DNA of 64,000 nt from Panulirus ornatus (GCF_036320965.1 NC_092261.1:17909146-17973145), one strand, 5' to 3'; positions 10,245-21,657 are shown, counted from the first letter of the stretch. Translations and numbers: made by a program. Notes: generated from the sequence alone by a model not told the origin.

Positions 10245-12490
10245 CTTGAGGGCGGCTCGGCTGGACTAAATGGGATCCAAGACACAACGCGACCATTACG
10301 ATCCTTCTTCAAGGGTGCTGGACACGCTCACGTGGCCATGGCTGGGCAGGACCGCCCCTGTTTCTCATGCCAACTGGAGAGGTTCCAGTTCTCTCTGTGA
10401 GCGATTGATTTGTTGTTCCTTCTTACAGATTCCTCCATTTTCTGTTCTCATCTGGTTCCATCTTTAATCACTGATATTCAAGCACTTGTGAACAATATCA
10501 TCTGCAAAAACGTGCAATAATTGTTTCAATTGCAATGGTTCCTGCTTCGTTGAAATACATGGAGAGAGAAACCTGTTCAAGTGGTCCGGGAATCATCTAA
10601 GTATACTAGGTAAAAAAAGCATCGAAAAGCGAGTATAACGTCGGTGTGGTTCATGGAGCCTAACAGATCCAATAAGCTGTTCACAGGGATGAGTGTCCAA
10701 GGGAACAAGTTACCAAGCACTCCGGACATATTCTATGGCCAAGTAAGAATGCTATACGTGACATCTCTTTAAAAGCTTTACAAAGGACATTTTCTGAAGT
10801 CCAGCTGAGGTTCTTTCTTTCGCCTAGTAGGTGGGGATTTGCCCGAGGCTCACTGCAGAGACTTAAAGACGACTGAGGAAACTGGAGTGTACACAGAAGA
10901 GAAGATACTCCTTACTGAAGGGTATATCATAGGCTGATTGAAGGGTCTGTTTTATGTCCTAAGACGCTACATTATAAGACTTTCTCAAGGCTCACTGTCG
11001 GCCATCTAGTTTGTATGAGAAGGTTTTTCTTGACCAAATGGAAGTCTAAGAAAGCCTCATAGTCAGATTTGACCGCTTACTGAAAAGGGAAGCATTTATG
11101 ATATATAAGTGCATTCTTTATCTCTCTCTCTTCTTTATCTCTCTTTCTCGCTCTTCAGATCAAGTCATAGTGACCATGAGGAAAAAACCATATGATATTC
11201 GTAGTCTACGAATCATCTGTCTTAGCGAGGAGTCTTCTTGAGACTACTGAGGTATACGTCTCTAAGGCACTGTATTATTTCTTTAAGTTTGTATTCTGGA
11301 CTGTTGAAGGTTTAGTCATTAGATTTCTTAAGGTTTGGTAGATTAAGGCTCAACGAGCTGGCATAAGTTGAAGACAGTGCCTTCTCATGATGGCTGAAGT
11401 AACAAATGACTGACACTTGAGTGAAAATTGTCTCGCCAATGCTCTTTGAGGAATCTGTTTTCAGGTTCAATGATGAGACAATGCGTGACTCACGAGGAAA
11501 ATATCGAGAGGTCTACAATTTTTCTGAAGCCTTACGGGAAAGTTTCCAATGATAACCCAAGACATACAAGCTATGATTAAGATACGTTCTAAAGGTCACT
11601 GATGAAACAATTCACAGGTCATCAGCAATACTTTCTAAGTTTTACTAAGTTTATGAGATTCTCCGATAAGGCTTTCTACGGCCCGCTGGGGGAAGCTTTC
11701 TCCCGCTAAAGACGCTTTCTAAGACTCACCAGGGAAAACTTTCGAGGACACACTGAGGAAACTTTGCTGCACGATGACCACCTAGGGCCCACGGAAGAGA
11801 CACTCCAAGGCGGACTAAAGTGACCAAAGACTTCCAGTAGCTCGCACAAACTTGGTGGAGACCTTCATTTCCGGGTATCGTGGCGCTGCTCGACCAAGTG
11901 ACGATTCTTGCAGCTTAATTTCCAGAATTTTGTAGCACACGGTGTACCACTGTTGTGACCCGTGTGAACTCCAGGAGAAAACTGTTTAAATAAAGTAAAT
12001 GATTGAATCATATTCCTTATAGCTGTACGCCACACATTCTGTAGTTAACACATGAAGTGTTTTTGATGCTTCATCTAATGTGCGTTGGTGATGTTACACT
12101 TTAGAGTTCATCATGGTGGCCATGAGGATGATACCATGTGATATTGTCTGTCTACAAGGCACTTGTTAGCTCCAGCAATTAAAGAACCAATTATCATAGC
12201 ATCACATAGCGCCTATTATGACGCTAAGAACTATAAAAAAGAAAAGAAACCTCACTCTAAAAAAAAAAAAAATGGTGGGGGACAGTGAGTAAGTAAGCTT
12301 GTAGGAGCAGCTATATATTCCTACTAAATAACACAGCTGCAACTTAGAGCAACAGCGGCGACCCGCTTGCCCGGCTGAACCCCAAGTTAGTGCTACACAC
12401 GGCAAAGTTACCGAGTCTTCTTTGTGCTTGTATTTACTGGGAGTTTGTGGTGGCAGCAGGGACGCGTGCTGGGGTCGCTGACACTGTCAT
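10245..12490 (+). repeat. Paralogous ~2 kb block, copy D1
   Basis: It starts at CTTGAGGGCGGCTCGG and GATCCAAGACACAACGCGAC, and ends near the block GGCTGAACCCCAAGTTAGTG...GACGCGTGC. The same two anchors occur in the same order and strand at 43377-45300. Between them (10800-11880) is a very degenerate ~30-bp periodicity of CTGAGGAAACTTTCTAAGGC type, also present in the second block. No ORF is convincing; the short frames at 10270-10467 and 12202-12405 fall in conserved repeat anchors. Confidence 0.7.
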
Positions 12491-12537
12491 TTAACCTGTT
12501 TCATGTCATCTTATTTTTCCTCGGTTACCAGACTTGT

Positions 12538-12975
12538 TCACTCTGTACATGGGGCTTCAGATATGTTTACCGCCATTAGCTGAACGGTTTCATTATAGCC
12601 TCTTGTCATGTAAGATTCGAAAAGTATAATATGTTCCTCTTCGAGGATGTTCTTCATATTCAGATCTTCAGCTCCCGACTCTTCGTTTCTTAAACGCTGT
12701 AATTCACTACATCCTAATATCATAGTGGATCTGGAAATGACATGTATATGTATGTACTTAGGATCCGGTCTATACATCGCGGTAATAAGACTCACTGACC
12801 TGATGTCACAACTAAAGTGCCCAGTTTCGGCTTCCAGTTCTGGATTGTATTCACCAAAAGGCGTACCTAACAAGACGTCTGGAAATATCATGACTACACA
12901 ACGTCTGGAATTATACTGGCTCCCCAAACAACATGCCTTCTTCATCAATGGTTTCTCCAAAGACGAAGCAAACAT
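12538..12975 (-). CDS. Unidentified 145-residue open frame, possible terminal exon of a host gene
   Basis: The only frame in the window that reads like an ordinary, compositionally balanced protein outside the LINEs. It contains segments such as GTPFGEYNPELEAETGHFSC, HVISRSTMILGCSEL and EEHIILFESYMTRGYN, and ends in TGA at 12538. A TTTCCAG that could be a splice acceptor lies near 12885-12892 on the minus strand, so the coding part could be a ~350-base last exon and not start at the Met. I recognise no domain and saw no clear upstream exon. It may equally be chance or an old repeat. Confidence 0.25.
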   Translation of the reverse strand: MFASSLEKPLMKKACCLGSQYNSRRCVVMIFPDVLLGTPFGEYNPELEAETGHFSCDIRSVSLITAMYRPDPKYIHIHVISRSTMILGCSELQRLRNEESGAEDLNMKNILEEEHIILFESYMTRGYNETVQLMAVNISEAPCTE

Positions 12976-13284
12976 ATTTCAGATGGGATGGGCCTCTCGT
13001 ACGTAACTTAGAACAAGTGTCGTAATTATTCATATAAAACATTAATTGGTTGATGTGGTGGCTATTAACTTAGTTGTGCTTTTTAAGAAATGAAAATCTA
13101 GCATATGAGGGAATCGTGTACGCGTCAATATCACATGTAAACATTATTACCTTCCTGAAACAGACGAAGTGGACACTAAAAAGCAACATGAACTAATAAT
13201 TCTAAACGTACATGACTTCTTCGTTTAAGCTAAATGCAAATAGGCATGACTTACAAATAGTCGAAACTGCAATAATAAAAGAAA

Positions 13285-13337
13285 AATATTATTATCATTA
13301 TTATGATCATTATCATTATCATTATTATCATTATTAC

Positions 13338-13379
<42 letters not shown>

Positions 13380-13420
13380 CATTATTATTATCATCATTAC
13401 TATTATCATTATTATTATAT
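13285..13420. repeat. (ATT)n microsatellite with TCA variants
   Basis: About 130 bases of ATT with interspersed ATC/ATG units. Its reverse complement type (AAT)n lies at 14622-14860, so the two could pair. Confidence 0.97.
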
Positions 13421-13678
13421 TGCCCCATTGTGCTACTTCATCCAGACCCAGACAGCAACTGGAAATGTTGGCTGAGCTATTAAACAGATGAAGCAGCTAA
13501 GAGCTGCTGCTGGTGGTACCGTACATTACAACATGCAAACTTGAAATTGAATATTCTAGGAGACTGAGAGAAAGGAAAGCGGGTGAGACTGAATAATGCA
13601 GATATATGATAGAGAACTGGCTGAAGAAAAAGAAAACGTCGACTGTATACACACAACTTGCTAACCTGTCTGCATACC

Positions 13679-13679
<1 letters not shown>

Positions 13680-13724
<45 letters not shown>
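13680..13724. repeat. (CA)n microsatellite
   Basis: About 44 bases of pure CA. From 13725 to 14620 I see no gene or element that I can support. Confidence 0.98.
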
Positions 13725-13726
<2 letters not shown>

Positions 13727-14621
13727 AGAAAGTAATTCTTCTGAACTCAGATCCTCACCTACACACTAAGTACATATCAAGAGTTGTTTTTACACTATCT
13801 ATTATTCCCATTTGACTTACCCTGGGTGCGCCAACCAGTTTCACCAGCTGACAGCGCCCAGGATCACAGGACTTTGGTACACAACTTACTTTTTTTTCTT
13901 TCTTTATAATAGAATTAAATCAAGAGTCTTGAATTTCAAATATGTGTGATCCCCCAACCTCGGAAGATACAGACTTGAATTATTCTTTTTACCCCTGAGG
14001 GAGCATGATCCTGGGGTCCTCTGGGGCATTCAGGCCGCTGAGTCGCACTCACTACGTTCGCCTATAAAAGCCGACATCCCAGCTATAAATTCTTCTCTGG
14101 AGAGAAGACTGTTATGGTGCGAGTGCTTAGGGGGGTCAGTCCTTAGACGCCACCTTAAACCCATCATAACTCACTAAAAAAAAAGGTTGGTATCGGAGCC
14201 TTTGTATTATTATTCTTTTTACTACACATTCTGGAGAAAACGTAAACCTTTCTGCTTAAATTCCTTACTAAAACCTGTTCAGTGTATCGACTAGGTATGT
14301 GTTGTCTGGTTCTCTTTACCTGCGACAGTCAAAACACTTTAACAATAATCGAGGTGTTTAAGAAGCCATAGATACTGAAGGTCGAAGATGAAGAACTCTC
14401 CTATTACTATCTTAAGGAATACTTATATTTTCTCGAAATGTAGAAACACATGAAACGTTCTGATGAAGTGAAAGGAGGTGATGAAAGCCTTGTATAAGAT
14501 GAAATGTGGCAAGGCGGCTGGGGTGGTTCGTACTGCAGTTGAATTTCTTGATATTGCTCGATATCTATGTACATCCTGACTGTAAAGTATATTTTTCTGC
14601 TGAAACAGCAAATATTAATAT

Positions 14622-14668
14622 CATTGATAATAACAATAATGATAATAACAATAATGATAATAATAATG

Positions 14669-14720
<52 letters not shown>

Positions 14721-14731
14721 TAATAATGATG

Positions 14732-14774
<43 letters not shown>

Positions 14775-14800
14775 TAATAATAATAATGATAACAATAATG

Positions 14801-14847
<47 letters not shown>

Positions 14848-14860
14848 CATAATAATAATG
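14622..14860. repeat. (AAT)n microsatellite with GAT/AAC variants
   Basis: About 240 bases of AAT with scattered GAT and AAC triplets. It produces poly-Asn and poly-Ile reading frames that are not genes. Confidence 0.98.
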
Positions 14861-16365
14861 GTCCACAAAGTCAGATTGATATTACTTTTCCTCAAGTTGC
14901 ATTCGTTGATAGAACTATTTACTATCGATATTCACTGTTCACTGTCTTTTTATACTTATTCATCTGACCATGCAGTACTATGAACTCAAGGCCACAACGC
15001 ATGGTAAAGTGATTACCGGGAAAAAACATATATTTCAGCGAATACAGTTATCAGTATTACATTTGGAGGATAATTTTAAGAAATGAGACATCGTAGTGTT
15101 GTAGAAGTTATGCTGAACACAATATCTGTTTTTAATACAAGTTGAAATATATGTTGACTTCCCCCAGAGTAAACATTTGGCTTCTTGTAAGGTAATAAAA
15201 ACGTGTTTTTACTCAGAACGTCGCAGAAGCGCTCCTCAGTTGCACATGTTTATTTCTTTTTCTTTTTTCCAGTCTAGTTTTCATCTGCGTTCTTACATAT
15301 TGGTTACATTAGCAATAAGGTACGTCAGGCTTTTCGAAAGTAGTACGAGTTTCTTACTCCCTTACGTGCCCTTGGGGTTAATGCAGTATTGACTATTTCC
15401 TTGTATTTGATATCTGAATTTGTACCACTAGGATATTCCTGGCCTCCACCTGCTGGTGATCACAACGCGAATCACCTTCGGCAGGGGTTATATCGTCGTC
15501 AGTGGACAGAGAGAATTACACACCCTTAGAGGACCCACTCACTCCAAAGGAGTCCATCATTTCCAAGCTCCTGTGTGGAGTGCAGCCTCAAAGACTAAGG
15601 TTGTGTAATGATAACAGTGATATCATCAGCACCATGACGATCACAGGGAAGGTTTAATATACATCATTTTCATTACAAGTGTCGTCGTAAAAGTTACATT
15701 TTTCTCACGACTGTTACCATTATTCTAACATTTGATTCGTCTCTGAATTCTTTTGTTTGTTCATCTGTTCAAAAGGTCTCAAAGCTAAGGTTTACCTCAA
15801 TTTTTACCTAAAAAGCTGTAAGCAACACTGGTCTTAATGATAAATCTACATAAGTGGTATGATATGGTTCGAGCTGTACATTTTGAGAAGTGAAGCATTC
15901 CACGGCTTTCATGAGGTGCGGGGAAGGTACGTACACAAAGCACAAAAACGATCTTTACGCTTTCCTGTGACATAATATGATATCAGGACGAAAATATCTA
16001 AGGGCATACCGACCTCTTAAAGTTAACGGGGGATCATTCTGAGACCTGTCGTTCACTTGTGAAAAGGTCGTTTTTGCGCCAAGTGTAAATTAAGTTGCTG
16101 TAATCCAAAGGCGAGGAGAACGATAATCATCAGTTCTGATAACTGTATGTGATTCTTATGGACGTTATACGAGGATGTTTACGTTCAAGTAATGCATCAG
16201 TAATGTTCAGTTCCGTTTACCGCTCTTGTGTGATTATATTTCGAGTAGATGAACAATTTTACGTCGTTTTAATCAATTAACATTAATTCTAGTGCCTAGC
16301 AAATATTTGGATGGTTAATGGTCTGTGGACAGTATCTTTAGATAGACAGGTAGAGGATACAGAAC
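14861..16365. other. Unassigned DNA
   Basis: About 1.5 kb with no LINE, SINE or credible ORF. A short stretch at 15535-15560 (TCACTCCAAAGGAGTCCATCA) resembles 38485-38510, hinting at an old shared repeat. Confidence 0.4.
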
Positions 16366-16368
16366 ACA

Positions 16369-16422
<54 letters not shown>

Positions 16423-16436
16423 ATACACACACACTG
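16366..16436. repeat. (CA)n microsatellite
   Basis: About 65 bases of CA with two interruptions near the right end. Confidence 0.97.
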
Positions 16437-16624
16437 TATTGACTATAGAATTTTACTCTGTAAAACTTCCTGCATATCTGCCCCAGTAACTGTATATATG
16501 TACCTGGCTCAAATGCTTATGCAAAGCTTAGGAGCAACTAACCCCCACCTTGATCTTAAGTTCTGTGATTATTTAGCGAGCGAAAATATCTCAACTGTAT
16601 ATTTTCAGCTGAATGGCTGCCTCA

Positions 16625-16628
<4 letters not shown>

Positions 16629-16700
<72 letters not shown>
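16629..16700. repeat. (TA)n microsatellite
   Basis: About 70 bases of TA. An RTE-A copy begins at its right edge. Confidence 0.97.
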
Positions 16701-16702
<2 letters not shown>

Positions 16703-17917
16703 TGAAGTGCCTGAGGATTGGCGGAATGCATACAAAGTGCCACTGTATAAAGGCAAAGGGAACAAAGGTGAGTGTTCAAATTACAAAGGTAAAAGTTTGT
16801 TGAGTATTCCTGGGAAATCATATGGGAGGGTAATGATTGAGAGGGTGAAGGAATGTACAGAGCATCAGATTGGGGAAGAGCAGTGTGGTTGCAGAAGTGG
16901 CAGAGGATGTGTGAATCAGGCGTTTGCTTTGAAGAATGTATGTGAGAAATACTTAGAAAAGCAAGTGGATTTGTATGTAGCATTTATGGATGTGGAGAAG
17001 GCATATGATAAGAGTGGATAGAGATGCTTTGTGGAAGGTTTTAAGAGTATGTGGTGTGGGAGGTAAGTTGCTAGAAACAGTGAAAAGTTTTTATCAAGGA
17101 TGTAAGGCACGTGTACGAGTAGGAAGAGAGGAAAGTGATTGGTTCTCAGTAAATGTCGGTTTGCGGCAGGGGTGCGTGATGTCTCCGTGGCTATCTAATT
17201 TTTTTTAAGGATGGGGTTGTTAAGGAAGTGACTGCAAGAGTTTTGGGGAGAGGGGCAAGAATGCAGTCTGTTGTGGATGAGAGGACTTGGGAAGTGAGTC
17301 AGTTGTTATTCGCTGATGATACGGCGCTGGTGACTGTTTCGGGTGAGAAACTGCCGAAGTTGGTGACTGAGTTTGGTAAACTGTGTGAAAGAAGAAGGTT
17401 GAGAGTAAATGTGAATAAGAGCAAGGTTGTTAGGTTCAGTAGGGTTGAGGGAGAAGTTAACTAAGAGGTAAGTTTGAATGGAGAAAAACTGGAGGAATGT
17501 TTCAGACATCTGGGGATGGATATGGTAGCGGATAGAACCATAGAAGCGGAAGTGAGTCACAGGGTGGGAGAGGGGGCGAAGATTCTGGGAGCGTTGAAGA
17601 ATGTGTGGAAGGCTAGAACGTTATCTCGGAGAGCAAATATGGGTATGTGTGAAGGAATAGTGGTTCCAACAATGTTATATAAATGAGAGGCGTGGGCTAT
17701 AGATAGGGTTGTGCGGAGGAGAGTGGATGTGTTGGAAATAAGATGCATGAGGACAATATGTGGTGTGAGGTGGTTTGATCGAGTAAGTAATGAAAGGGTA
17801 TGAGAGATGTGTGGTAATAAAAAGAGTGTGATTGAGAGAGCAGAGGAGGGTGTACTGACATGGTTTGGTCACATGGAGAGAATGAGTGAGGAAAGATTGA
17901 CAAAGAGGATATATGTA
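16701..17917 (+). mobile_element. RTE-A LINE, 5'-truncated at RT, RT to C-terminus
   Basis: It starts at the GEVPEDWRNA-type segment, then PLYKGKGNKGECSNYKG, the GCRSGRGCVNQ block, a frameshift at about 17010 inside AYDRVDRDALW, RQGCVMSPW (about 17161-17187), FADDTALV (17309 onward) and the C-terminus to TKRIYV. Four frames carry it (16707-17021, 16990-17208, 17228-17464, 17474-17686). The ORF stops matching at 17917, where an inverted RTE piece begins. Confidence 0.88.
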
Positions 17918-18057
17918 CACGCCATTCATCCTCCTGTATGTTCAGGCCCCGATCGCTCAAAATCTTTTTCACTCCATCCTTCCACCACCAATTTGGTCTC
18001 CCACTTCTCGTTCCCTCTACCTCCGACATATATATCCTCTTTGTCAATATTTTTCTA
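17918..18057 (-). mobile_element. Inverted RTE-A C-terminal piece (fold-back)
   Basis: The minus strand reads KRIYMSEVEGTR, the [19 protein letters not shown] block and a QEDEW-type end. The segment just inside its 5' end repeats, in inverse orientation, the last ~25 bases of the plus copy that ends at 17917, giving an inverted pair with a ~115-base spacer. Confidence 0.75.
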
Positions 18058-18117
18058 TTACACACACACGAGATTCTTTGGACATGATATACACAAAGGT
18101 GCGCTCAGGTTTGAGTG

Positions 18118-18205
18118 ATGGACGAAGCAGTTGGCTCTCGATCAACCTAGCTGTTCATCCACCCCTTGGGGCTGGTCGATAGATAGCTATTTGGCTTTTG
18201 TTGGT
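18118..18205 (+). mobile_element. tRNA-derived SINE, partial body
   Basis: It matches the body of the SINE at 52695-52840 through TCAACCTAGCTGTTCATCC, a CCCCTTGGGGCTGGTCGATA block and a following T-rich part. The A- and B-box head is missing. Confidence 0.5.
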
Positions 18206-18224
18206 GTGTGTGCGCGCCTGCACC

Positions 18225-18225
<1 letters not shown>

Positions 18226-18297
<72 letters not shown>

Positions 18298-18309
18298 TGT
18301 GTGTGTGTA
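18226..18309. repeat. (GT)n microsatellite
   Basis: About 80 bases of TG with one GG interruption. Confidence 0.98.
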
Positions 18310-18385
18310 TGAATAAAGACACCATATGCAAAAGGACAATGCAACAGGAGTGTAGAACTCTATTTCCTTAACAAACTTCCTCTTT

Positions 18386-18387
<2 letters not shown>

Positions 18388-18464
<77 letters not shown>

Positions 18465-18465
18465 C

Positions 18466-18496
<31 letters not shown>
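18388..18496. repeat. (CT)n plus (ATCT)n microsatellite
   Basis: About 58 bases of CT followed by about 50 bases of ATCT tetranucleotides. Confidence 0.98.
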
Positions 18497-18497
<1 letters not shown>

Positions 18498-18936
18498 CCA
18501 TCCATGTATCTGTTCGTGTCTCTCACGCACGCAGAACAAAAAAAAAAAACACCTACGTACGTATGCCTCATACTCCAGTTATTAATACCTCCCTTGAGAT
18601 GATTCATAGTAACATACGACGCCAGAAATCCACTTAAATTGTCACCACCACTCAGGAATTCCCTCACACTTTCTGGAGTGATTTAATTCACCTACTGCAA
18701 ATCCAGAAGCAATAAAAACGCTTTAATTGATCTCCTTCATTGACTCCTGGATTCCGTTGCATCTACTATAACCCGTGTAGATTCTCTAGCTAGAAAATGA
18801 TAACAAAATGAGCATCTTATTTCTATGATATCAACAGCGATAAGCACTGCACGATCCTCTGGCTGAGTGGCATATAAGTAGAGTGAGTCAGTTTAAGTGA
18901 ATGAGGATATTTTTGGGAAGGGTGGAGTGCTTGTGC
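18497..18936. other. Unassigned DNA
   Basis: No gene or element recognised in these 440 bases. Confidence 0.4.
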
Positions 18937-18937
18937 T

Positions 18938-18996
<59 letters not shown>

Positions 18997-19008
18997 TGTG
19001 TGTGCGTA
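18937..19008. repeat. (GT)n microsatellite
   Basis: About 65 bases of GT ending with a CTG variant. The following 19009-19290 hold nothing recognised. Confidence 0.98.
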
Positions 19009-19296
19009 ATTACCTATTTGGTGTTACCTGTTTCAGCTTCTCTGCGCAGTCTACATTTACCTCCCTCCTATCATCCATTCCTAGTATACTATAAAAGTAC
19101 TTCTTTGTATCGTCGTTTCTAAACTGCATCTTGCTTTACTTAATGTCATGACCTCTTGCTGATGTCTCGGCATTCTTCGTTCATTCTATTTTCTTATTTG
19201 GTGAGACTGCATGGGCAACTGAAGTGCTAATCGAGGCCATCTCATCAACGCTGTAAATATACATATATGTATATTTGTGCACATATGTACATATAA

Positions 19297-19502
19297 TCCT
19301 TGGGGACAGGGGAGCAAGAATACTTCCCAAGTCGTAGAAGGATACTAAATGGGGTGGGAACGGGGAGCTAGAACTATCCCCCTCCCCTCGTTTTACTTTT
19401 CCAAACGAAGGAATAGTAAAGGAGGCCAAGTGAGGAATTTTCCCTCTAAGGATCAGTCATCTGTTCTTGAGGGCTACCTCGCTGACGCTGGAAATGGTAA
19501 AT
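19297..19502 (+). mobile_element. nRTE-S (diverged, lacks 3' A-rich end)
   Basis: CCTTGGGGACAGGGGAGCAA, AAGTCGTAGAAGGATACTAAA, TTTTCCAAACGAAGGAATAG and GCTACCTCGCTGACGCTGGA are in order. After AAATGGTAA it passes with no gap into the RTE-A ORF end and 3' UTR at 19503, so the two lie fused in the same orientation. Confidence 0.75.
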
Positions 19503-19921
19503 TGAACCAGGGCATGTGAATCGTCTGGGGTAAACCATGGAAAGTTTTGCGGTGCCTGGATGTGAAAAGGGAGCTGTGGTTTCGGTGCATTACACATGAC
19601 AGCTAGAGAGTGTGAACGAATGTGGCCTTTGTTGTCTTTTTCTAGCGCTACCTAGCGCGCACGCGGGTGGAGGAGGGTGCCATTTCAAGTGTGGCGGGGT
19701 GGCAGCGGAAATGGATGAAGGCAGCATGTATGAATATGCACGTGTGTATATATGTATATGTCTGTGTATGTATATGTATGTATATGTTGAAATGTATAGG
19801 TATGTATATGTGAGTGTGTGGGCGTTTATGTAAATACATGTGCATGTGGGTTGGTTGGCCCATTCTTTCGTGTTTTCTTGCGCTACCTCGCTAACGCGGG
19901 AGACAGCGACAAAGTATAATG

Positions 19922-19925
<4 letters not shown>
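19503..19925 (+). mobile_element. RTE-A 3' UTR (extended two-tail type)
   Basis: It begins at the ORF-end sequence TTGAACCAGGGCATGTGA, then CTGGGGTAAACCATGG, the first tail motif CTAGCGCTACCTAGCGCGC (about 19642-19660), a TATG-rich stretch, and the terminal hairpin CTCGCTAACGCGGG (about 19886-19899) with ACAGCGACAAAGTATAATGA. The ORF is absent upstream. Confidence 0.85.

Positions 19926-19982
<57 letters not shown>
19926..19982. repeat. (TA)n microsatellite
   Basis: About 57 bases of TA bridging an RTE 3' end and a Penelope-type fragment. Confidence 0.97.
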
Positions 19983-19987
<5 letters not shown>

Positions 19988-20190
19988 AAGGATCACAATT
20001 TTGCGCGTGATCAAGTATATTCCTATGAGTCCACGGGGAAAATGGAACACGATAAGTTCCTAAGTGCACTTTCATGTAATAATCACATCATCAGGGGAGA
20101 CACAAGATAGAAATATAACAGTCAGTTGGTATACAACGAAGAGACGTAGCTAGGACGCCATTTGGTAAACACGGCGACCAGTGAATGCGT
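19983..20190 (-). mobile_element. Penelope-like terminal fragment with hammerhead-like core, copy 2
   Basis: It has the same order as the copies at 5581 and 48249: GGAAAGGATCACAATTTTGC, then AGTGCACTTTCATGTAATAA and CACATCATCAGGGGAG on the plus strand. The minus-strand core keeps CTGATGA, but ATGAAAG replaces ACGAAAG and the TTGGGA after the short stem has become TTAGGA. It ends near GGTAAACACGGCGACC. Confidence 0.5.
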
Positions 20191-20836
20191 CACGATCAGG
20201 AACGCTAACGTTACACCTCTTGCTCGTCTTCTTTCCACGATGGAGGTAATGAAAACACTCATTAACTCAGTTCTCTTAATTCTGATACCATCTTTGTTCC
20301 CCTTCTTAGAGTAATCTTTTGTCTATTAGTCCTTCAAACTTCTTCAAGCGGGATGACCAAGCCTAAGAGGCACATTTTAGTTGTGACCGTAAGTAAGACA
20401 TAAGCTGCTTACTAATTATTTCCTGAACCACATACTTGAACGATGTTTCAATAATTGCTTGTAGACTAAGTTTCCTTTATTTTTCTCCTAATACTATTAC
20501 TAAGTTTATCTCATAGACATACTCCCTATTCCTAAGTCTATCTCATAAACAGACTCCGGCAGCTTATCTTCTGTTAGGTAATGTTCGTATTGAGGCCTTC
20601 TTTCGATGTGTCACATCCTCAGTACTTTACATCTACTCGCGATGAAATTCATCAATCATATTTCATACCAACTTTTGGGGTTTGTTTAGGTCCCCTTGTA
20701 AGCTGATACAATCCTCTTCGGTTCATACTTCCCTTATGACCTTACTGTCGTCCGCAAACATACTCAAGAAGGAGTCTAATCCTTCTAGCGACGTACATCG
20801 AGAAAAACAAAAAGTCCAGAAGAGACCCTTGCGACA
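20191..20836 (-). mobile_element. CR1/Jockey-like LINE RT relic
   Basis: The minus strand reads LDSFLSMFADDSKVIREV (FADD at about 20748-20760), then EEDCISLQGDLNK. Further on come frame-broken stretches ending in QLMSYLRSQLK and SSRLKKFEGLIDKRLL (about 20300-20400). This is the palm and thumb side of an RT different from RTE-A. There are multiple stops. The border at 20836 meets (TG)n and then another LINE. Confidence 0.55.
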
Positions 20837-20839
20837 TGC

Positions 20840-20850
20840 CGGTGTGTGTG

Positions 20851-20888
<38 letters not shown>
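20840..20888. repeat. (TG)n microsatellite
   Basis: About 40 bases of TG with GAG variants, lying between two different LINE relics. Confidence 0.95.
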
Positions 20889-21440
20889 ATACTCAAACTA
20901 AACTGTCTCTTTCCACTGCCAAACGTCATAATCTCGCTTTTATTTACATTTCCTCTCGACTTTCTCCTTTCACACACTCTCCCAGACGCAGACGCCAGCC
21001 TTTACAGTTTGACACTTGAATCTGGCATGAGCGTCGTGTCATCACCAAGCAATAACTGACTCACATCTTAAGGCTCTGCTACTTCAAACAGAATGTTTAC
21101 CTACTCATCTCTCCAAGACTCTTGCATTCATCTCCGTCACACGCTATCCATAAACAAATTAAACAGCTATAGTGACATCGCACACCCTTGCTGCACACCA
21201 ACCTTCACCTGGATCACTCATCGTTTTCCTATCCTATACACCTTACTCTCTTGATAAAAACACCTCACTGCTTCCAGCAGCTTTCCACCTATACCATATA
21301 TTCGTAAATTCTTCCATACACCATTTCTATGTATCCTTTTATACGCATTTTTCATATCCATAAACATCCCATAGAAATAATTCTTTCTCCTAATTGTTTC
21401 TCACATACACTTTTCGCAGCAAAAACCTGGTTTTGTAACT
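20889..21440 (-). mobile_element. RTE relic, old diverged copy (RT part)
   Basis: Reading right to left it recalls the RTE-A RT: a degraded segment related to CEKYLEK/LYVAFMDLEKAYDR, the GVGGKLLEAV-like block, RQGCVMS-like antisense (ACACCCTTGCTGCACACC), VVREVNARVL-like sequence, and CERRKSRGNVNKSEI near 20920-20977. Many substitutions and indels make it much older than other copies. Confidence 0.6.
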
Positions 21441-21617
21441 TAAGAGAGGTGAGGTCCTCCTGTGTGACCTGAGCCCTAATCCCTCTACCTGTTTCTTAAT
21501 TCATTTGCCGGCCCCGCCCAGTGGCGGCTAGTATATCATAGTCTGGTTCTCTATATCTGTACTCAGTCCTGAGGATATAATTATATGAAAGTGATTGACA
21601 CTTCGCATTTTTCGTTT

Positions 21618-21657
21618 CCCTGTGATTTTATCTATCTATCTATCTAATATATATATG

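Noticed and set aside
14055..14120. TATA-box-like CTATAAAAGCC suggesting a promoter
   Set aside because: There is no ORF, initiator or conserved downstream gene next to it; a single AT-rich match in this DNA is not evidence.
14407..14967. Poly-Ile, poly-Asn, poly-Leu and poly-Tyr open frames
   Set aside because: They are translations of the (AAT)n array in its six frames.
17897..18055. Classic twin-priming inversion of the RTE copy
   Set aside because: In twin priming the 5' part is inverted and the 3' part with tail keeps orientation. Here the inverted piece is the 3' part and has no tail.
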